Assembly (NCBI GenBank): GCA_963722415.1
Contig: CAVRNI010000002.1
Coordinates: forward strand, 209,665 to 273,664
Source of the DNA: JALOLG01 sp963722415
GTDB taxonomy: Bacteria > Actinomycetota > Acidimicrobiia > Acidimicrobiales > Ilumatobacteraceae
Length of the DNA: 64,000 nt
Direction: 5' to 3'
Position numbers and translations under genes: made by a program. Below are positions 59,351 through 64,000 of this stretch, piece by piece. The notes beneath the pieces are model-generated. The model was not told where the DNA came from and made no database searches. It was given only the letters and a program-made list of their open reading frames with translations. Numbering within the stretch: the stretch's first letter is position 1; each line of letters begins with the position of its first letter.

Positions 59351-60500
59351 GCTCCTAGGGGCTGTCAAGGGCGAGTTCGTGGCGTGGGAGCTGGTGGTAG
59401 ACCTCGCGTGCGATGTAGCGCTTGAGGCATCGGAAGGCTTCCTTCTTGGTGAGGCCTTCTTCGATGCGGCGGTCGATGTAGTCGCGGGTGCGGGGGTCGT
59501 AGACCATGCGGGTGATCACGATGTGCCAGAGCGCGGAGTTGGCTTGGCGGTCACCGCCGCGGTTGAGGCGGTGGCGTTCGTGTTTGCCGCTGCTGGCGTC
59601 GATCGGGGACGACGCCGCAGAGGTGAGCGAAGGTGGCTTCGCTGCGGAGCCGTTCGGGGTTGTCGCCGGCGGCGACGAGCAGCGCCGAGGCGCACTCGGT
59701 GCCGATGCCGGTGACGGGCGACGAGCTCGGGTGCGGTCTCGGCGACGAGCGGCTCGAGGATGGCGTCGATCTCGGCGATCTCGGCCTCGAGCGCCATGGC
59801 GCGGCGGGCGAGAGTCCGCAGCGTGAGCTTGGTGAGCGAGCTGAGGTCGCGACGCCGGCCGGGCCGGTAGGCGCTGGCGCGTTCGAGGAGCCGGTAGACG
59901 TTGAGGTCGCGGAGCTCGGCGCGGATCGTCTCGGGGGCGGTGGAGATGATCGACGCGCATCTGGTTAGCGCCTGGGTGCGGGCCTTGCGGGCCGAGACGC
60001 CGGGCGACACGCAGCACCCGCATGGCTTCGACGTTGCCGTCTCGGGTCTTGGCCAGCCCGAGGGCGTCGCCGGACTGGGCGGCCCGGGCCGCGGTGATCG
60101 CGTCCTGCGGGTCGCTCTTGCCGCGTCGGCGGCGACGCTGCCGGTTGGGCCGGTCGACCTCGACGACCGCGCACCTGCTGCGCGTGGAGGTAGCGGGTCA
60201 GCCCGGCGCCGTAGGAGCCGGTGCCCTCGACACCGACCAGCTCGACGTCACCGAAGCCGCTCGAGCCAGCCGAGCAGCTGCCGGTAGCCGGCCGGGGTGG
60301 TGTCGAACGACTCGACACCGAGCAGGCCGCCGCGCTCGTCGAGCGCGGCGGCGACGTGGACGTCGAGGTGGGTGTCGACACCGCCGGTGATTCGTGGTGG
60401 CATGGTCATCGTCATCCCTTCGTTGGCAGCGGTTGGGGTGGCACCGCACCGACCGGGACGACGGACAGGACAGCGATGGGCCTTTGCGACAGGCTCCTAG
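59351..60500 (-). mobile_element. IS110-family insertion sequence
   Basis: A DEDD transposase gene flanked by imperfect subterminal inverted repeats: CTAGGGGCTGTC (59355-59366) and, on the other strand, CTAGGAGCCTGTC (60488-60500). GCTCCTAG occurs in the same orientation at both ends (59351 and 60493). IS110 elements lack classical long repeats, and the IS1111 subgroup has short subterminal ones. The exact ends are uncertain. The 85 bp between transposase start and right repeat is short for a bridge RNA, so the element may extend further right. Confidence 0.6.
59355..60415 (-). CDS. IS110-family transposase, frameshifted
   Basis: About 350 aa. N-terminal RuvC-like DEDD domain (GGVDTHLDVHVAA in one frame; FGDVELVGVEGTGSYGAGLT in another; YLHAQQVR). 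Middle: KARTQALTRCASIISTAPET, RAELRDLNVYRLLERASAY. C-terminal Tnp_IS116/IS110/IS902 region: SEATFAHLCGVVPIDASSGK and RLNRGGDRQANSALWHIVIT. Frame changes near 60290, 60170, 60000, 59725 and 59610. The start was chosen at the first of three in-frame ATGs. Confidence 0.8.
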
Positions 60501-60896
60501 TAGGTCACTCCGTCCGACCGGTGGGTGTCGGGTGGGTGTCCGAGCCGGGCCGACGGATCGTTATCAAGACAGTCCGAAGACGTCAGCCGGTGAAGTTGGG
60601 TCAGACCCGGCAGGACACCCACCCACACGCTGACCGAACCACATCGCCCGATCAACGACGACTCGCAATCCTCGCTGCCGGGTTCGGGCGATACCCCACG
60701 CTCGTCGTCGGGCATTCCTTTGTCCGGTGACTCGATACCCGGCGTTCCCGGATAGTCGCGGGTCGACCTATTCCCCGCGGATATCGGACCGGCGCTTCGG
60801 CGCGCTCGCGAGCACGCGGGCTGAGATCGACGGTGCTCATCGTCGCGATCCCCAACCCGGAGCGGTCATCCTCCGTCGACTGACATGATCTGCGGG
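60416..60896. other. 481-bp interval between IS110 transposase and ltrA
   Basis: Holds the right-hand inverted repeat of the IS (60488-60500) and otherwise no supported gene. Part of it could encode the structured non-coding (bridge) RNA known from IS110 elements. I could not establish a fold by eye. Confidence 0.4.
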
Positions 60897-62147
60897 TGCC
60901 GACGACGATTGCGCACCGCAGGTTGCCGATGATCGGGCGCGACCCGGATGAACTGCATCGTGCGGCGACCCCGCTCGAGCCCTCTACGACCTGACATTTG
61001 TTGTGGCATTCGGCGCCGCGAGCAGCGAAGCCGCTCACTACTTCGCCGAGGGTCATTGGCGGACCGGGTTGATCGGGTTCGGGTTCGCGATGTTCGCGGT
61101 CATCTGGGCTTGGATCCAGAACACCTGGTTTGCGTCGGCCTACGACACCGACGACTGGATCTACCGCCTCCTCACGATGGTGCAGATGGTCGGGGTGCTC
61201 GTGCTGGCGCTCGGGCTACCTCCGATGTTCGAGTCGATCGAGCAAGGCGACCACGTCGACACCAGCGTGATGGTTCTCGGGTACGTGATCATGCGCACAG
61301 GACTCATCGCGCTGTGGCTTCGAGTCGCCCGCCACGACGTGGCCCGGCGACGATCCGCGGCCACCTACGCCATCACACTTCTTGTCGCCCAACTCGGTTG
61401 GATCGGGCTGCTGGTGGCCGACATGTCGATCGCCGCCACGTTCTCGGTAGCCGCTTTGCTCGTGGTCATCGAGCTGACCGGTCCGGTCGTCGCCGAGCAC
61501 CGCTTCGGCATCACCCCGTGGCACCCGCACCATATTTCCGAGCGATACGGACTGCTGACCATCATCACGCTCGGAGAAGTGATCCTCGGCACGGTCGCCG
61601 CGATCAACGCCGTGCTTCGCTCCGACGGATGGACCGTCGAGACCGCGCTCGTCGGGCTCGCCGGCGTCGGACTCGCGTTCGGCATGTGGTGGATGTACTT
61701 CGCGATCCCGAGCGCCGAGTTGCTGGACCGCTTCCGCAACCGATCCTTCGGCTGGGGATACGGGCACCTGCCGCTGTTCGCGGCCCTCGCGGCGACGGCG
61801 CGGGGCTCCACGTCGCCGCTCTCTACATCGAGCACGAGGCACACATCAGCCAGCTCGCCGTCGTCCTCACCACCGCCGTGCCGCTCGCCGTCTACGTGAT
61901 CTGCCTCTACGCCCTCTACAGCACGCTCACCCGAGAGGTGGACCCGTTTCATCTCTGGCTGGTCACCGGCACGGCGGTCGTCATCGTTGGGGCGATCATC
62001 ATGGCCGCCGCCGACGCTCCCATCGCAGCCTGCCTCCTTGTACTCAACTTGGCGCCGGCGGTGACGGTCGTCGGCTACGAAGTCGTCGGCCACCGCCACC
62101 GCGCCGAGATGCTGGCCCGGTCCGGTGTCGAACCCTCGCCGGGATGA
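60897..62147 (+). CDS. LtrA-family (low temperature requirement A) membrane protein, two indels
   Basis: About 415 aa, polytopic. PTTIAHRRLPMIGRDPDEL, then a shift near 60975 and the family signature LYDLTFVVAFGAASSE; helices include GFGFAMFAVIWAWIQNTWFA and LLTIITLGEVILGTVAAINA. A second shift near 61800 leads to HVAALYIEHEAHISQLAV. GTG at 60897. Function of the family is poorly known. Confidence 0.85.
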
Positions 62148-62206
62148 TCGAGTTCTCGGGGGAGGCTTACACTCGGCCCGGCGCGTACGACCGGCCGGAC
62201 ACTGGA

Positions 62207-62806
62207 TCACGGATTCGAGTCGACACGCACCGGCACCAGCGACACGTCGAGCTCGAGATCGACCTCGTCGGCCAAGGCGACACCACCACCGAGGACCGGT
62301 GCATTCCACGTGATGCCCCAGAGGGCGCGTTGCACCTTGGCCGTCGCTCTCAAGCCGAGGCGCGGATTGCCCAGCACGTCCGGCGCACGCCCGAACAGTT
62401 CGACGACGAGCCGAATGGGTTGGGTGACACCGCGGATCGTCAATTCACCGCTCACCGTGTAGCGACCAGCTGCCAGCACCGTCGCACCGCGGGAACGGAA
62501 GGAGATCCTCGGATGGTGCTCGACGTCGAAGAATTCCTCGCCCAGTAGGTGGGCGTCGCGCACCGCCATCGCCGAGTCGACCGATGAGGCGTCGATGTCG
62601 ACGTCGATCTGCGTCGCCTCGGCATGCGTCGGATCGATCACAACGGTGCCGGAGAACGACGTGAAGCGGCCGCGCACCAGCGTGAACACCGCATAGTGGG
62701 CGACGAACTCGAGCGTCGAATGGGTCGGATCGACCTCCCACGATCCGGCCAGCGGCGAAAGGTCGTCGCCGGCGCGAACGTCGATGATCGCATGGTCGTC
62801 GGACAT
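62207..62806 (-). CDS. YceI-family lipid-binding-like protein
   Basis: 199 aa lipocalin-like barrel. GSWEVDPTHSTLEFVAHYAV, GRFTSFSGTVVIDPTHAEAT, DAHLLGEEFFDVEHHPRISF and VSGELTIRGVTQPIRLVVEL. Probably cytosolic in this form: no signal peptide. ATG at 62806 with SD GGAGG on the minus strand, which lies inside a hairpin. Downstream of msrA in the same direction. Confidence 0.88.
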   Translation of the reverse strand: MSDDHAIIDVRAGDDLSPLAGSWEVDPTHSTLEFVAHYAVFTLVRGRFTSFSGTVVIDPTHAEATQIDVDIDASSVDSAMAVRDAHLLGEEFFDVEHHPRISFRSRGATVLAAGRYTVSGELTIRGVTQPIRLVVELFGRAPDVLGNPRLGLRATAKVQRALWGITWNAPVLGGGVALADEVDLELDVSLVPVRVDSNP

Positions 62807-62810
62807 GTCC

Positions 62811-62834
62811 CGACCTCCGTTTCGTCGGAGGTCG
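62811..62834 (-). promoter_or_regulatory. hairpin covering the yceI ribosome-binding site
   Basis: CGACCTCCG (62811-62819), six-base loop, CGGAGGTCG (62826-62834): a perfect nine-base-pair stem. On the transcribed strand the SD GGAGG is part of the stem, five to nine bases before the start codon. It could restrict yceI translation or act as a terminator/processing site between msrA and yceI; no U-tract follows. Confidence 0.55.
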
Positions 62835-62853
62835 CACGCATCTGGTCGCCGTA

Positions 62854-63370
62854 CTACGACGCCGCCTGCCGGTCGGGGGAGCTTCCAGCCCGGCCTGACG
62901 AAGTGGCAGGTGTAGCCGTTCGGGTAGCGCTGCAGGTAGTCCTGGTGCTCCGGTTCGGCCTCCCAGAAGGGGCCCGCCGGCTCGACCTCGGTGACGACCT
63001 TGCCCGGCCACAGCCCCGACGCGTCGACGTCGGCGATCGTCTCTTCGGCAATCGTTCGCTGCTCGTCGGAGGTGTAGTAGATGGCCGACCGGTAGCTCAG
63101 CCCGCGGTCGTTGCCCTGGCGGTTCTTGGTCGTCGGGTCGTGGATCTGGAAGAAGAACTCCAGCAGGTCGCGGTAGGTCGTCTGGGACGGGTCGAACGTG
63201 ATCTCGATGCCCTCGGCATGAGTGCCGTGGTTGCGGTAGGTGGCGTTGGGGACGTCACCGCCCGTGTACCCGACGCGGGTCGAGATGACGCCGGGGAGCT
63301 TGCGGACCAACTCCTCGACGCCCCAGAAGCAGCCTCCGGCGAGGACTGCGCGCTCGGTTTCCTCGGTCAT
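62854..63370 (-). CDS. msrA: peptide methionine (S)-sulfoxide reductase MsrA
   Basis: About 172 aa. Catalytic Cys in AVLAGGCFWGVEEL, GYTGGDVPNATYRN, GTHAEGIEITFDPS, RSAIYYTSDEQ and EPEHQDYLQRYPNGYTCHFV. At the 3' end the frame runs without a stop into yceI; a one-base shift near 62880 gives a natural end (DRQAAS) at 62854. I treat msrA and yceI as separate genes in one operon. ATG at 63370 with GGAG just upstream. Confidence 0.85.
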
Positions 63371-63534
63371 GTCTCCACCTTTCATATAAGCGGTGTCGTG
63401 AAGTGGAACAGCAGGCGGGCCGGTCGTGTTCCCACCTAGCCCTCCGAGTGCATCTCGATTCACTCGGTGCTGACGGCGACCGGCCGCGGTCCAGATTAAG
63501 GCGACGCTCGTGCTTCGACGGACGCAGTTGACCC

Positions 63535-63975
63535 TCACAAGAGGGAGGTCTTGGCCTCACACAAAGGAGAACGCAGAGGTCCCCGGGCGCTCATCACTGT
63601 CGAGATCCGGTGGCACCGTGGTCGTGGATGCAGCGCGGTACGCCACGTCGCCGAGTCCCGTCCGAGAAAGTACGCGGGCAAGCTCGGAGGCCTGCTCGGG
63701 CAGGTGCTCACGGAGACCCGATCTCGGATTGCTGGCAGTGCGATCGTTCGATCCGCCGCGTCGAACTCCTCGCGGTGAGCTTGGGGGTCGGTCAGCGCGT
63801 CCTCCGCGAGTTGGACGAGCACCGCTGTGGCTTCCTCGAAGCTGCTGTACTCGGCTAAGAGAACACCACCGTCGACCGGTATGGAGCCGTAGATGGCCCA
63901 CGTTGTGGGGCCGATCCGGAGGACGTCTCCGGCGACTTCGGTGTTCGAGTTGACGAGTCCGGTTAGGAATTCCAT
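63535..63975 (-). CDS. hypothetical protein
   Basis: 146 aa. VAGDVLRIGPTTWAIYGSIP and LLAEYSSFEEATAVLVQLAE give a plausible folded N-terminal ~100 residues. The C-terminal end is Arg/Ser-rich and may be in the wrong frame after an indel. No family recognised. Confidence 0.5.
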   Translation of the reverse strand: MEFLTGLVNSNTEVAGDVLRIGPTTWAIYGSIPVDGGVLLAEYSSFEEATAVLVQLAEDALTDPQAHREEFDAADRTIALPAIRDRVSVSTCPSRPPSLPAYFLGRDSATWRTALHPRPRCHRISTVMSARGPLRSPLCEAKTSLL

Positions 63976-64000
63976 CTGGCGCGTCGATTCGAACGTTGTG

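Noticed and set aside
62207..63538. Single MsrA-YceI fusion protein
   Set aside because: An uninterrupted frame joins them, but yceI has its own SD and ATG, and a one-base shift gives MsrA a natural end; separate genes are more likely.

Overview
The window is 64 kb of high-GC DNA, dense in genes on both strands. Gene content points to an actinobacterium, most likely of the Acidimicrobiia (Ilumatobacter-like) type. The signs are a DUF2510 protein, exported proteins with repeated APTRLLDTR-type cell-surface repeats, GTG starts joined by GTGA/ATGA overlaps, a Kdp operon with an extra DUF4118 protein, and an F420/PPOX-type enzyme. The lineage is an inference; no rRNA or marker gene is present. 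I saw no rRNA or tRNA genes and no CRISPR array.

A dominant property of this sequence is the number of single-gene frameshifts. At least 25 otherwise well conserved genes change reading frame once or several times while conserved motifs continue in the new frame. The worst case is the kdp operon (20-25.6 kb). This looks like uncorrected sequencing or assembly indels rather than real gene decay, so broken genes are annotated here as whole genes with the approximate shift positions given.

Layout: 1-2.1 kb, 3' part of a LacZ-type beta-galactosidase. 2-5.1 kb (minus), operon of a DUF2510 protein, a metallo-beta-lactamase/Rieske protein resembling the UDP-MurNAc hydroxylase NamH, and an ASCH protein. 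5.3-7.5 kb, ABC exporter. 7.7-8.9 kb, DsbB and a TlpA-type thioredoxin. 9-13.8 kb (minus), larB-larC (nickel-pincer cofactor), an ABC-F ATPase and a methyltransferase. 13.8-17.6 kb, prephenate dehydratase, a secreted repeat/SGNH protein and an SDR enzyme. 17.6-26.5 kb (minus), the full kdp potassium system. 26.6-30.8 kb, a Fur-family regulator with a CDF exporter, divergent from a nikMNQO-type ECF transporter; a Nur-like operator lies between them. 31-34.1 kb, O-methyltransferase, TetR and MGT glycosyltransferase. 34-36.4 kb, GNAT, a cupredoxin-like lipoprotein and an iron-type binding lipoprotein around a 9-1-9 palindrome. 36.4-38.6 kb, two convergent genes that seem to have lost their 3' ends at a shared junction. 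38.6-47.8 kb, VOC, SnoaL, AraC, a cyclase/ATPase/TPR signalling protein, and a sigma factor with SnoaL genes. 48.7-50.8 kb, an orphan hoxX. 51-59.2 kb, a lipoprotein, RidA, an acyl-CoA-dehydrogenase-like protein, a large LuxR regulator, two SnoaL proteins and an ABM monooxygenase. 59.3-60.5 kb, an IS110-family element. 60.9-64 kb, LtrA, YceI, MsrA and a hypothetical.

The most coherent biological thread is nickel: the Fur/Nur-type regulator with its operator, the NikMNQO-type uptake system, the CDF exporter, LarB/LarC for the nickel-pincer cofactor, and HoxX, which makes CO for [NiFe]-hydrogenase. No hydrogenase or lactate racemase structural gene is in the window, so the nickel users must lie elsewhere or differ from the known ones.
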